Assembly: GCA_030426085.1 (NCBI GenBank)
Contig: JAUHYW010000069.1
Coordinates: forward strand, 1-59,228
Direction: 5' to 3'
Length of the DNA stretch: 59,228 nt
Origin: a bacterium
GTDB taxonomy: Bacteria > Myxococcota_A > Bradymonadia > UBA7976 > UBA1532
The translations under genes and the position numbers were made by a program. Positions 35,870-44,523 of this stretch are shown piece after piece. A model generated the notes under the pieces. That model was not told the DNA's origin. It did not search any database and worked only from the letters and a program-made list of their open reading frames with translations. The stretch's first letter is position 1, and every line of letters starts with the position of its first letter.

Positions 35870-37423
35870 ATGCGAGGCGTGATTCGCCTGATGGGGATCT
35901 GTGCGCTCACCCTGGGCGCCGTGGGCTGTGTGCCCGACGAGCTGATCGACGGGCTGGGGGGCGACCCCGAGCTGGAGGAGGCCATCGCCGAGTGCGAGGC
36001 GGCCGCCGAGGCCACGCTCGAGGCCTGCCTCGAAGCGCGCGACGCCGAGGTGTGCCGGGCGGCGTTCGAGGCGGCGATCGCTGCGTGCCACGACGCGATC
36101 GAGCCGCAGCCCGAGCCCGAGGCCGACCCGGAGCCCGAGCCGCAGCCCGAGCCCGACCCCGAGGACGGCTGCGAAGAGATCGCCCGGGTCACGCTGGACA
36201 CCTGCCTGGACGATGGCGCCCCGTTCCGCATCTGCGAAGAGCTGGCCGGCGAGGCCTTCCGCCAGTGCGAGGGCGCGGTGGATCCCGAGCCGCAGCCCGA
36301 AGAGGACTGCGATCGGGCGGCGCGGGCGGCCTTCGAGGGCTGCCTCGAAGCCGGCGAGCGGCCCCGGGTCTGCGAGGGCGCGGCCGAGGCGGCGTTCTGG
36401 ATGTGCCTGGAGGGCGAGGAGCCGGAGGAGCCCCAGGAGCCCGAGAACTGCGATCAGGCGGCGGGGCAGGCGTTCGACGCGTGCATCGAGAGCGGGGCCG
36501 ACCCCCGGCGGTGCGACCAGCTCTCGGAGGAGATCTTCCGGGCCTGCGCCGGCGAGCAGCCCGAGCCGCAGCCGGAAGAGGCGTGCGACCTGGCGGCCCG
36601 CGAGGCGTTCGAGGCGTGCCTGGAGGCCGGCGAGCGGCCCCGGGTCTGCGAGGGCGCGGCCGAGGCGGCGTTCTGGATGTGCCTGGAGGGCGAGGAGCCG
36701 GAGGAGCCGGGGGAGCCGGAGGAGCCCCAGGAGCCCGAGAACTGCGATCAGGCGGCGGGGCAGGCGTTCGACGCGTGCATCGAGAGCGGGGCCGACCCCC
36801 GGCGGTGCGACCAGCTCTCGGAGGAGATCTTCCGGGCCTGCGCCGGCGAGCAGCCCGAGCCGCAGCCGGAAGAGGCGTGCGACATGGCGGCCCGTGAGGC
36901 GTTCGAGGCGTGCCTGGAGGCCGGCGAGCGGCCGTGGATCTGCGAGGGCGCGGCCGAGCAGGCGTTCTGGATGTGCCTGGAGGGCGAGCAGCCCGAGGAG
37001 CCGGAGCAGCCCCAGCCCGAGGATGAGTGCGAGCAGGCCGCCCGGGAGGCGTTCGAGGGCTGCATGGCGGCCGGTGAGCGGCCGCGGGCCTGCGAGGGCG
37101 CGGCCGAAGAGGCGTTCTGGATGTGCCTCGAAGGCGAGCAGCCCGAGCCGGGCCCCGAGGAGGCGTGCGACCGTGAGGCCCGCGCGGCGTTCGAGGGCTG
37201 CCTGGAGGACGGCACCCCGCCCTGGGAGTGCGAGTGGGCCGCCGAGGACGCGTTCTGGATGTGCCTCGAAGGCGAGCAGCCCGAGCCGCCGGCCGAGCCC
37301 GAGCCGGGCGACGACTGCTTCGCCGCCGCCGGGGCCGAGCTCGACGGCTGCCTGCGCAGCGGCGAGGCGCCCGAGGCCTGCTTCGGCGACTTCGAGCAGG
37401 CCATCGACGCCTGCGCGCTCTGA
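35870..37423 (+). CDS. Lipoprotein made of ten Cys-rich helical-hairpin modules
   Basis: 517 aa. Signal peptide with lipobox GAVGC. The whole mature protein is ten modules of about 35 residues, each with four cysteines in a C-x10-C-x9-C-x10-C pattern (first half CDRAARAAFEGC, second half CEGAAEAAFWMC). They are joined by linkers of Pro, Glu and Gln. Each module reads as two short amphipathic helices that two disulfides could pin together, recalling CHC-type helical hairpins. Modules alternate between two flavours (RPRVCEGAAEAAFWMC and DPRRCDQLSEEIFRAC). I know of no characterised bacterial family with this make-up. A surface-exposed, extended, acidic string of disulfide beads is the most natural reading. 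Confidence 0.85.
   Translation: MRGVIRLMGICALTLGAVGCVPDELIDGLGGDPELEEAIAECEAAAEATLEACLEARDAEVCRAAFEAAIAACHDAIEPQPEPEADPEPEPQPEPDPEDGCEEIARVTLDTCLDDGAPFRICEELAGEAFRQCEGAVDPEPQPEEDCDRAARAAFEGCLEAGERPRVCEGAAEAAFWMCLEGEEPEEPQEPENCDQAAGQAFDACIESGADPRRCDQLSEEIFRACAGEQPEPQPEEACDLAAREAFEACLEAGERPRVCEGAAEAAFWMCLEGEEPEEPGEPEEPQEPENCDQAAGQAFDACIESGADPRRCDQLSEEIFRACAGEQPEPQPEEACDMAAREAFEACLEAGERPWICEGAAEQAFWMCLEGEQPEEPEQPQPEDECEQAAREAFEGCMAAGERPRACEGAAEEAFWMCLEGEQPEPGPEEACDREARAAFEGCLEDGTPPWECEWAAEDAFWMCLEGEQPEPPAEPEPGDDCFAAAGAELDGCLRSGEAPEACFGDFEQAIDACAL
36351..36935. repeat. Recent internal DNA duplication in the Cys-rich lipoprotein gene
   Basis: Sequence from 36351 is repeated from 36627. After an extra 18 bases at 36707-36724, the copy resumes with an offset of 294 (36431 matches 36725). 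About 160 bases from 36431 match the copy exactly by eye, including synonymous positions, showing a recent two-module duplication. Confidence 0.8.
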
Positions 37424-37457
37424 TCGACCGACCCCCCAGGCCGGGCCCGGCGCGACC

Positions 37458-38123
37458 TCAGCCGGGCCCGGCCACGATCAGCCGGTTCTTCGGCGTGATC
37501 GCCGCCGGGATGCGCTGCACCCACGCCGCGTAGCCCGCCCCTTCCAGCCGCACCACCCGCGCCGTGTCGATCGCCAGGCCGACCTCCATCCAGGGGGCGT
37601 AGCTCGGCACGGCGCAGGCCCGCTTGTCGTGGCAGCACGGCAGCACCGCCACCCGGCAGCGGGCGGCGAGCGCCCGGTCGAGCACCCGATCGGTCAGCGC
37701 GCCGCAGGCGTGGGCCGACACCACGATGTCATCCGACGTGATGCCACCCACCGCCTCGATGTCATCCTCGACGTAGCGCACCCGCCCGGCGATGCGCGGC
37801 CAGCGGGCGGCGAGCGCGTCGCGCGCCCGGGCGAACGACCGCGGCCGCCGCCGATCGACACACACGACGTCGGGGCTGGAGTCGTCGAGCAGCAGCATGA
37901 TCATGCCCAGCACCCCGTGCCCCGCCGCGAGGTCGAAGACCCGCCCCCCGCGCATGCGGCGCCGCACCCGGCGGGCGACCTGCCACGCCTCGTGGAACTC
38001 CTTGCGCGGCAGGCTGCCGGCGTCGCAGAGGGCCCGGGCGATGCGATGCTCGAGCGTCTCGTCGGGGAAAAGCACCTTGCCCCGGGGGTTGAGCACGTTG
38101 CGCGAGCCGGGATCGGCGCTCAC
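37458..38123 (-). CDS. SAM-dependent methyltransferase, Methyltransf_32-like
   Basis: 221 aa, GTG start overlapping the urocanase stop by four bases. FDLAAGHGVLGMIML is the SAM-binding loop. VVSAHACGALTDRVLD and VLPCCHDKR match the PCC-containing family that includes TRM13-like and GSTCD-like methyltransferases. Substrate, probably RNA or a protein, is unknown. It is translationally coupled to urocanase, yet no histidine-degradation link is evident. Confidence 0.82.
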   Translation of the reverse strand: MSADPGSRNVLNPRGKVLFPDETLEHRIARALCDAGSLPRKEFHEAWQVARRVRRRMRGGRVFDLAAGHGVLGMIMLLLDDSSPDVVCVDRRRPRSFARARDALAARWPRIAGRVRYVEDDIEAVGGITSDDIVVSAHACGALTDRVLDRALAARCRVAVLPCCHDKRACAVPSYAPWMEVGLAIDTARVVRLEGAGYAAWVQRIPAAITPKNRLIVAGPG

Positions 38124-40165
38124 CCCTCACCCCACTCGACCCCGGCGAGGGCCGCGGCGACCACCGCGTCCTCGGCCCGGGCCGGCAGCGTGATGCGGGT
38201 CTCGGGATCGGCCTGCATCGCCCGCTTCGAAGCGAACTCGGCCCCGGGGTTGCGGGCCCACGCCCGGCGGGCGAGGCCGTTGGCCACGTCCCAGTCGAGC
38301 ATCGCGTCCGCCCGGCGCCCGGCGGCCGCGCTGCCGTCGAGCACCAGCCCGAAGCCGCCGTTGATCACCCGCCCCCAGCCGACGCCGCCCCCGTTGTGCA
38401 GGCTGACCCAGGTCGCGCCCCGCATCGCGTCGCCGACGAAGTTGTGCACCGCCATGTCGGCGCAGAAGCGCGACCCGTCGCGGATGTTGGCCGTCTCGCG
38501 CCACGGGCTGTCGGTGCCGCTGACGTCGTGGTGATCCCGCCCGAGCACGATGGGCCCGCCGACCCGCCCCTCGGCGACGGCCCGGTTGAAGGCCGCGGCG
38601 ATGGCCCGCCGCCCGGCGTGATCGGCGTAGAGGATGCGGGCCTGGCTGCCGACGACCATCCGGTTGGCCTCGGCCTGCTCGATCCAGCGCAGGTTGTCGA
38701 GCATCTGCTGGCGGATCTCATCCGGCGCGTCGGCCGCCTGCCGCCGGATGACATCGGCCGCGATGGCGTCCGTCCGGCGCAGATCGGCCGGATCGGCGCT
38801 GGTGCACACCCAGCGGAAGGGCCCGAAGCCATAGTCGAAGCACATCGGCCCCATGATGTCTTCGACGTACGACGGATAGCGGAACCCGCGGCCCTCGCCC
38901 TCGATGTCGGCCCCCGCCTCCCGGGCCATGACCAGGAAGGCGTTGCCATAGTCCCAGAACGACATGCCCTCCGCCGCGAGCCGGTTGATGGCGTGCACCT
39001 GCCGCCGCAGCGACCCGTAGACCGCCTCCCGGAAGCCATCCGGGTCGTGAGTCATCATGCGCCGGGCCGCCTCGAACTCGACCCCCGCCGGGTAGTAGCC
39101 CCCGCCCCACGGGTTGTGCAGCGACGTCTGATCCGACCCCAGATCGACCGGCACCCCGTGGGCCGCCAGCGCCTCCCAGACGTCGACCACGTTGCCCAGG
39201 TAGCCGATGGACACCGCCTGCTTCGCCGCCCGGGCCGCCTCGACGCGCTTCAGCAGGCGGTCGATGTCGGACTCGACCTCGTCGACCCAGCCCTGGGCGT
39301 GGCGCTTGTGCAGCGCGGCGGGGTTGATCTCGGCGACGACGCCCACCGCCCCCGCGATCACCGCCGCCTTGGCCTGGGCCCCGCTCATGCCGCCCAGCCC
39401 CGAGGTCACGTAGACCTTGCCCGCCAGCCCGGCGTCGCCGGTGCCGAGGTACAGCCGCCCGGCGTTGAGCAGGGTGATGGCGGTGCCGTGCACGATGCCT
39501 TGCGGCCCGATGTACATGAACGAGCCGGCGGTCATCTGGCCGTAGCTGGTCACCCCCAGCGCGTTGAGGCGCTCGAACGCGGCCGGCGTGCTGTACTCGG
39601 GCACCATCATGCCGTTGGTGACGACCACCCGGGGCGCGTCGGGGTGGCTCGGGAAGAGCCCCAGCGGGTGCCCGCTGTAGAGCACCAGCGTCTGCGCGTC
39701 GGTCATCTCGCTGAGGTAGCGCATCGCCAGCCGGTACTGCGCCCAGTTCTGGAAGACCGACCCGTTGCCCCCGTAGGTCACCAGCTCGTAGGGGTGCTGG
39801 GCCACCGCCGGATCCAGGTTGTTGTGGATCATGTGCATGATGGCCGCCGCCTGCCGGGACTGCGCCGGGTAGGCGTCGATGGGGCGGGCGTACATCGCGT
39901 GGGCCGGGCGCAGGCGGCGCATGTAGATGTGGCCGTCCTCGGCCAGCTCGCGGGCCAGCTCGGGCGCGAGATCGGCGTGCCACGCCGGGGGCAGATAGCG
40001 CAGGGCGTTGCGCAGGGCCAGGGCCCGATCGGCGGCGTCGAGCGCCGGGGTGCGGCGGGGGGCCCGGTCGATGTCGGGATCCATCGGGGGCGCCTCGGCG
40101 GGCAGCGTCGGGGGCAGGCCCATGCGGATCTCGGCCCGCATCAGCTCCAGGTCGTCGTCGGTCAT
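38120..40165 (-). CDS. hutU: Urocanate hydratase, long form
   Basis: 681 aa. ATG with GGAGG seven bases upstream. The urocanase core is unmistakable: TYGGNGSVFQNWAQYRL, VTNGMMVPEY, TSYGQMTAGSFMYIG and TSGLGGMSGAQ (NAD site). YYPAGVEFEAA, RWVCTSADP, ETANIRDGSRFCADM (active-site region) and SLHNGGGVGWGR follow. Usual bacterial HutU is about 555 residues; this is close to the eukaryotic-type length (about 680), with an N-terminal extension and an insertion in the middle. It converts urocanate to imidazolonepropionate in histidine breakdown. No hutH, hutI or hutG is in the window. Confidence 0.95.
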   Translation of the reverse strand: MTDDDLELMRAEIRMGLPPTLPAEAPPMDPDIDRAPRRTPALDAADRALALRNALRYLPPAWHADLAPELARELAEDGHIYMRRLRPAHAMYARPIDAYPAQSRQAAAIMHMIHNNLDPAVAQHPYELVTYGGNGSVFQNWAQYRLAMRYLSEMTDAQTLVLYSGHPLGLFPSHPDAPRVVVTNGMMVPEYSTPAAFERLNALGVTSYGQMTAGSFMYIGPQGIVHGTAITLLNAGRLYLGTGDAGLAGKVYVTSGLGGMSGAQAKAAVIAGAVGVVAEINPAALHKRHAQGWVDEVESDIDRLLKRVEAARAAKQAVSIGYLGNVVDVWEALAAHGVPVDLGSDQTSLHNPWGGGYYPAGVEFEAARRMMTHDPDGFREAVYGSLRRQVHAINRLAAEGMSFWDYGNAFLVMAREAGADIEGEGRGFRYPSYVEDIMGPMCFDYGFGPFRWVCTSADPADLRRTDAIAADVIRRQAADAPDEIRQQMLDNLRWIEQAEANRMVVGSQARILYADHAGRRAIAAAFNRAVAEGRVGGPIVLGRDHHDVSGTDSPWRETANIRDGSRFCADMAVHNFVGDAMRGATWVSLHNGGGVGWGRVINGGFGLVLDGSAAAGRRADAMLDWDVANGLARRAWARNPGAEFASKRAMQADPETRITLPARAEDAVVAAALAGVEWGEG

Positions 40166-40236
40166 CGGGGCCTCCGGGGGGCGGCTCGGGTCGATGACGT
40201 ATACCGCGGGGGTGGAGCCGCGATCGAGCGGGTCGC

Positions 40237-40539
40237 TCAGCGCGGCGGGGCGTCGGGCGGGGCGTCGGGCGGGGCGTCGCCCGTCAGCGACATCCGCTTC
40301 ATCGGCGAGGCGACCCACAGCACCCCGGCCAGCACGAGCTGCGCGCCCACCAGGAAGCCGCCGTAGCCCCCGCCGTAGGCGATGAGCCCCCAGATGGCCA
40401 GGCAGATGACGACGGTGAGCCCGGCGGCGATACGGGCCGCGAGGCGCAGGCCGAGCAGGCGCAGGATCAGCCCCACGACCAGGGGGCCGGTGGTGATGGC
40501 CACCACGGCGATGAACACGGGCATGAAGTCGATGAACAT
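40237..40539 (-). CDS. Small membrane protein, three helices
   Basis: 100 aa. Hydrophobic segments FMPVFIAVVAITTGPLVVGL, GLTVVICLAIWGLIAYGGG and FLVGAQLVLAGVLWVAS. The C-terminus has a triple DAPP repeat, encoded by a threefold 12-base repeat near 40246. It precedes hutU on the same strand by 71 bases. No family recognised. Confidence 0.65.
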   Translation of the reverse strand: MFIDFMPVFIAVVAITTGPLVVGLILRLLGLRLAARIAAGLTVVICLAIWGLIAYGGGYGGFLVGAQLVLAGVLWVASPMKRMSLTGDAPPDAPPDAPPR

Positions 40540-40624
40540 CGGGGCTCCGCAGAGGGGGACGCGGGGCCATGATCCGACGGGGGGCGGGCGGGGAGCAATG
40601 GGGGTCTCGAGGCGCGTGGGCCGA

Positions 40625-41050
40625 TCAGCTCCCCGGCGGCACCAGATCGACCCGCAGGTCGTGCTCGACCCGATCGTCGAAGACGACCCGCACCGTGCAC
40701 CAGCCCCGGTCGGGCGCGTGCTCGGGCAGGTCGAGGCGCCCCAGGTGGAAGCCGGTGGCCGCGTCGAAGGCCAGGGGGATCTCGCCGCTCAGGCCGGGCA
40801 GCGAGGCGGCCACCCGCTCCCGGGCGGGGGCCTCGACGGCGACCTCGATGGTGCCGCCGGGGGTCGCCCGGGGCGAGACATGAATCGTGGTGGGCGGGGT
40901 CAGCTCGACGCGGGCCGCGGCGAAGCGGGCGAAGGTGGCCAGCAGCAGGGTCAGCAGCGTGGCGACGAGCAGGGTGCTCGCCGGGGCGGCGGCGGCGTGG
41001 GCGGCGCGCATCCGGGCGAGCAGGGGGCGGCGGGTCGTCTCGGCGTTCAT
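40625..41050 (-). CDS. Single-pass membrane protein with extracytoplasmic beta domain
   Basis: 141 aa from ATG 41050, with GGAGG seven bases upstream. One helix (STLLVATLLTLLLATFARF) is followed by an Ig- or FixH-like beta domain (IHVSPRATPGGTIEVAVEA; GWCTVRVVFDDRVEHDLRV). Function unknown. It follows the phosphorelay operon by 138 bases. Confidence 0.7.
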   Translation of the reverse strand: MNAETTRRPLLARMRAAHAAAAPASTLLVATLLTLLLATFARFAAARVELTPPTTIHVSPRATPGGTIEVAVEAPARERVAASLPGLSGEIPLAFDAATGFHLGRLDLPEHAPDRGWCTVRVVFDDRVEHDLRVDLVPPGS

Positions 41051-41188
41051 CGGGGCCTCCGGTGTGGGACGACCGGATGCCATCGCACGGCCCGTGCCAG
41101 CCCGGCGGGGGCCTCGAAGGCGCGATCCGGCGCCCGGACCCGCCGCGGCCGATTCGATTCGTGTCGCGCCCCTTCGGAATCCTGTCGG

Positions 41189-41659
41189 CTACGGCGACCC
41201 GAGCAGCCGCAGCATCAGCGCCCGGATGTCCTCGGGCCCGATGGCGTCCGAGACCCAGACCAGCGCCGGGTGGCGGGCCGCGAGCCGCCGCCAGCGGGCC
41301 GGCTCCCGGGAGAAGTCGTAGCTGATGAGCGTCGGGATCGCCCCGTGCCCCGCCCGGGCCAGCGCGTCGAGGATGTACAGCCCCTGGTTGTTCTGCAGGA
41401 AGCGCCAGCCCCGCTGCGGGTCGCCGTTGCGGGCCCGGGTGGCGGCGGCGTGATCCCCCACCAGATCGGCCCGCGGGATCCGGTCGAAGCGCATGTCGAG
41501 GTAGATCAGATCGACCGGCTCGGCCGCCAGCCGGGCCAGCGCCGCGGTGGCCGAGCGGGCCTGCACGTAGCGCGGGCCGGGCACGAAGTTGGCCATGCTC
41601 TCGAGGTACTCGTCGCCGTCCTCGACGATCAGCACCGCGCGGCCGGTCAGCGGGTCCAT
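41189..41659 (-). CDS. Stand-alone response-regulator receiver protein
   Basis: 156 aa. ATG with GAGGAGGAGG five bases upstream and a 13-base overlap with the kinase gene. Receiver marks: acid pocket VEDGD (E13, D14) and phospho-acceptor D55 in IYLDMRFD. After D55 the loop is unusually long (about 30 extra residues, RIPRADLVGDHAAATRARNG) before the next helix. The same LDMRF motif and loop expansion occur in the sigma-54 regulator of this operon, so the two receivers are related. No output domain. Likely a phosphorelay shuttle or sink for the kinase. Confidence 0.8.
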   Translation of the reverse strand: MDPLTGRAVLIVEDGDEYLESMANFVPGPRYVQARSATAALARLAAEPVDLIYLDMRFDRIPRADLVGDHAAATRARNGDPQRGWRFLQNNQGLYILDALARAGHGAIPTLISYDFSREPARWRRLAARHPALVWVSDAIGPEDIRALMLRLLGSP

Positions 41660-44523
41660 CGGTCCTCCTCCTCGTCGTCCGGATCCGGGCCGTCGTCGAA
41701 CCCCGAGATCGCCGCCCGCTGGGCGGTGTCGGCGGCGTCCTCGGCCCGGGGCAGGGTCAGCACCACCGCCTTGGTCCACGGCGCCGCGTCGGGCTCCACC
41801 TCGAGGCTGCCCTCGTGGCGGGTGACGAGGTCGCCGGTGAGCCCCAGCCCCTCCTCGATGAAGCGCCCCCGCAGCCGGGCGGTGGTCAGCGGCTGCGGCG
41901 CCCGGTCGCGCACCCGGAACCGCAGGCTGCACAGGCCGGTGATCGGATCTTCGTCCTGCTCGACCGCCAGCCCGATGATCACCTCGCCCGGCTCGTGGCT
42001 GGCCGCGGCCTGGATGGCGTTGCGCAGCAGGTTCGTCAGGATGTCCTCGAAGGCGAAGCGGGGCACCTCGACCCGGGCGGGCAGGGGGCCGGCGTCGAGC
42101 ATGAGCGGGGCGACCGGGGTCGCGGCGAAGCCCGGCTCCCGGCGGGTGCGGTCGAAGATGGCCCGCAGGCCGGCGGCGGTGACGGTGTACGCCCGGAGCT
42201 GGTCGAGCAGCCCCCGCAGCGCGCCGAGGCCCTCGACGTTGAGCGCGTGCGCCGCCCGGGCCACCGCCCGCCGCAGCCCGCGGCCCGCCCGGCCCCGCAC
42301 CACCGCCCGATCGAGATCGCCCGCCGCCCCCCGCAGGATCCGGAAGCCGCGCAGCAGCGCCGACAGCGCCGGATCGCGCCGCTCGAGGTTCAGCCGGCGC
42401 CCGTGGCTGCGCCCGATCTGGCGGAGCTGCTCGGCGTAGCCCCGCAGCCGGTGATCGGCGGCGTCGGCCTGGGGATCATCCGGCGGCCCCAGCAGGCTCT
42501 GGCGGACCCAGGCCGCCTTCTGCACCGGATCCTCGCCCCGGGCCAGCGCGTCGGCGAGGCCGCCGAGGGCCAGCGTATTGTGCTTGAGCACCTCGTGGCG
42601 GATGGCCGACAGCACCCGCTGCACGTCGGGCCCGGCCTCGGGGAAGCGATCGACCAGCTCGGCCAGGGTGTCGCCGCCCCACCGCCGGCGGGCGAGAGCG
42701 ATCCCGCCCAGCAGCAGCACCAGCAGGGCCCCGCCGTAGACCGCCAGCGCGACCGTCAGCCGGCGCGTCAGATCATCGACGAGCGCGGTGAGCCGATCGG
42801 CGAGCACCGGCGACTCGACCGCCTCGGCCAGCGCCGCCGCCCGCCGGCTCAGCGCCCACAGCGCCGCCGGGCGCCGGAGATCGTCGAGCAGCCCCGGGGC
42901 GCGCGCCGCGTCGAGGGCCAGCAGCCGCACCGCCGCCCGGGGCTCGCCCTCGTCCGCCGCCTGCTGCAAGTGCCGCCGGGCCTCGCCGACGCGCCCCCGG
43001 TCGAGCAGCGCCTCGCCCAGCAGCGCCCGGACCGGCGCCGGCCCCGGATCGAGGCTCAGCGACTCGGTGAACGCGGCGATGGCCTCGTCCAGCCGGCTGG
43101 CCGCGCGGAAGATGCGGCCCTCGAGCGCGGCGACCCGGGCGGTGCGGCTGTCGGGCGGCAGCCCCCGCAAGGCGGCCAGCGCGGCGTCCGGCTCGCCCCG
43201 GCTCAGGTGGGCCCGGGCCCGGGCCAGCGCCTCGCCGATGTCCGACGGATCACGCTCGGCCGGCGCGCGGGGATCGGGGGCCGGCAGGGCCCGGGTCAGC
43301 TCGGCCTCGAGGCGGCGCAGGCGGTCGTCGGGCGCGTCCTCGGGCAGCGCGGCGAGGCCCAGGCGGGTCCGGCGCAGCGCCCGGGGCAGATCGCCGGCCG
43401 ACCGCCACGCGCGGGCGATGGGCAGGTGCAGATCGGTCCACTCGGGGCGCAGGGCCAGCGCCCGATCCCACAGCGAGGCGGCGTCGGCCCAGCGCTCGGC
43501 GGCGCGGTACAGATCACCCAGGCGGCGGGCGGCGTCGGCGTGGGTCCCGTCGATCACCAGCGCCCGCAGGTAGGCGATCTCGGCGGCGGTCGCCGCGCCG
43601 GCCGCCCGGCGGGCGTCGCCCAGATCGGCGTAGGCGTCGGCGTAGCCCGGGGCCTGCTCGATGACCTCGGTCAGCAGCCGGATGGCCTCCTCGGCGTCGC
43701 CCGCCTGCAACGCCGCCCGGGCGCTGCGCCGGCGGGCCCGCACGGCCGGCGGCGGCTCGGCGTCGGGGCGCACCCAGCCGTAGCGCCGGGCCTCCCGCTC
43801 GACCTCGACCTCGCGGATGCGGCGGGCGGCCTCGGCCAGCTCGTCGGCCGGCGCCCGCACCCGCCGATACCAGCCCAGCGCCGCGTCGAGGTCGCCCCGC
43901 CCCCGGTGGAAGTCCCCCAGCTCGAGCGCCAGCGCGTCGTCGACCGGGCCGGTGGCGAGCAGCGCCTCGTAGAACCGCTGGGCCTCGTCGAAGCGCCCCC
44001 GGCGGGCGGCCAGCCGGGCCTGACGGCGGATGATCCGGGGGTCGTTGCCTCGCAGCAGCCGCAGCCGGGCCAGCAGCTCGGCCGCCTCGGCCTGCCGATC
44101 GGGCCCGCTGCTGTCGGCGAGCAGCTCGGCGAGGTTGTCCAGCGCGGTGGCCCGGCGGGGGCTCAGGCGCAGCGTCTCCCGCAGGTGGCGCTCGGCGTCG
44201 GCCCGGTCGCCGAGCAGCAGGTGCAGAAAGCCCAGGTTGTTGGTGATCTCGGGGTCGGTGGGATCGAGCGCGTGGGCCTCGCGGAAGGCGGCCAGCGCCT
44301 CGGGGTGCCGCCCCTGCCCGGTCAGCCGCAGCCCCAGCGCGTTGCGGTCGCGGGCCGCGGCCCGGGCGGCCTCCTCGAAGATCGCGCCCACCGGCCGGCC
44401 GGCGTCGGGCGGGGGGCCGGCGTCGTAGGGATCGATCGGCAGCCGCCCGTCGGGGGCCTGTCCGGCGGCCGGGCCGAGCAGCGCGGTCACGAGCAGCGCC
44501 ACCCCGAGCAGCGCCGACCTCAC
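41647..44523 (-). CDS. Membrane histidine kinase with large periplasmic TPR sensor
   Basis: 958 aa, GTG start overlapping the upstream stop. Signal or anchor at the N-terminus, then about 550 residues of TPR repeats (HPEALAAFREAHALDPTDPE; DADAERHLRETLRLSP-type helices). A membrane helix lies near 588-610. The dimerisation helix has IRHEVLKHNTLAL, with the likely phosphorylated His near 642. The ATPase domain has the N-box FEDILTNLLRNAIQAA near 824-838 and EEGLGLTGDLVTRHEG as the G-box region. The TPR ectodomain is unusual and would sense proteins or glycan rather than small ligands. It is coupled to both response regulators. Confidence 0.85.
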   Translation of the reverse strand: MRSALLGVALLVTALLGPAAGQAPDGRLPIDPYDAGPPPDAGRPVGAIFEEAARAAARDRNALGLRLTGQGRHPEALAAFREAHALDPTDPEITNNLGFLHLLLGDRADAERHLRETLRLSPRRATALDNLAELLADSSGPDRQAEAAELLARLRLLRGNDPRIIRRQARLAARRGRFDEAQRFYEALLATGPVDDALALELGDFHRGRGDLDAALGWYRRVRAPADELAEAARRIREVEVEREARRYGWVRPDAEPPPAVRARRRSARAALQAGDAEEAIRLLTEVIEQAPGYADAYADLGDARRAAGAATAAEIAYLRALVIDGTHADAARRLGDLYRAAERWADAASLWDRALALRPEWTDLHLPIARAWRSAGDLPRALRRTRLGLAALPEDAPDDRLRRLEAELTRALPAPDPRAPAERDPSDIGEALARARAHLSRGEPDAALAALRGLPPDSRTARVAALEGRIFRAASRLDEAIAAFTESLSLDPGPAPVRALLGEALLDRGRVGEARRHLQQAADEGEPRAAVRLLALDAARAPGLLDDLRRPAALWALSRRAAALAEAVESPVLADRLTALVDDLTRRLTVALAVYGGALLVLLLGGIALARRRWGGDTLAELVDRFPEAGPDVQRVLSAIRHEVLKHNTLALGGLADALARGEDPVQKAAWVRQSLLGPPDDPQADAADHRLRGYAEQLRQIGRSHGRRLNLERRDPALSALLRGFRILRGAAGDLDRAVVRGRAGRGLRRAVARAAHALNVEGLGALRGLLDQLRAYTVTAAGLRAIFDRTRREPGFAATPVAPLMLDAGPLPARVEVPRFAFEDILTNLLRNAIQAAASHEPGEVIIGLAVEQDEDPITGLCSLRFRVRDRAPQPLTTARLRGRFIEEGLGLTGDLVTRHEGSLEVEPDAAPWTKAVVLTLPRAEDAADTAQRAAISGFDDGPDPDDEEEDRWTR

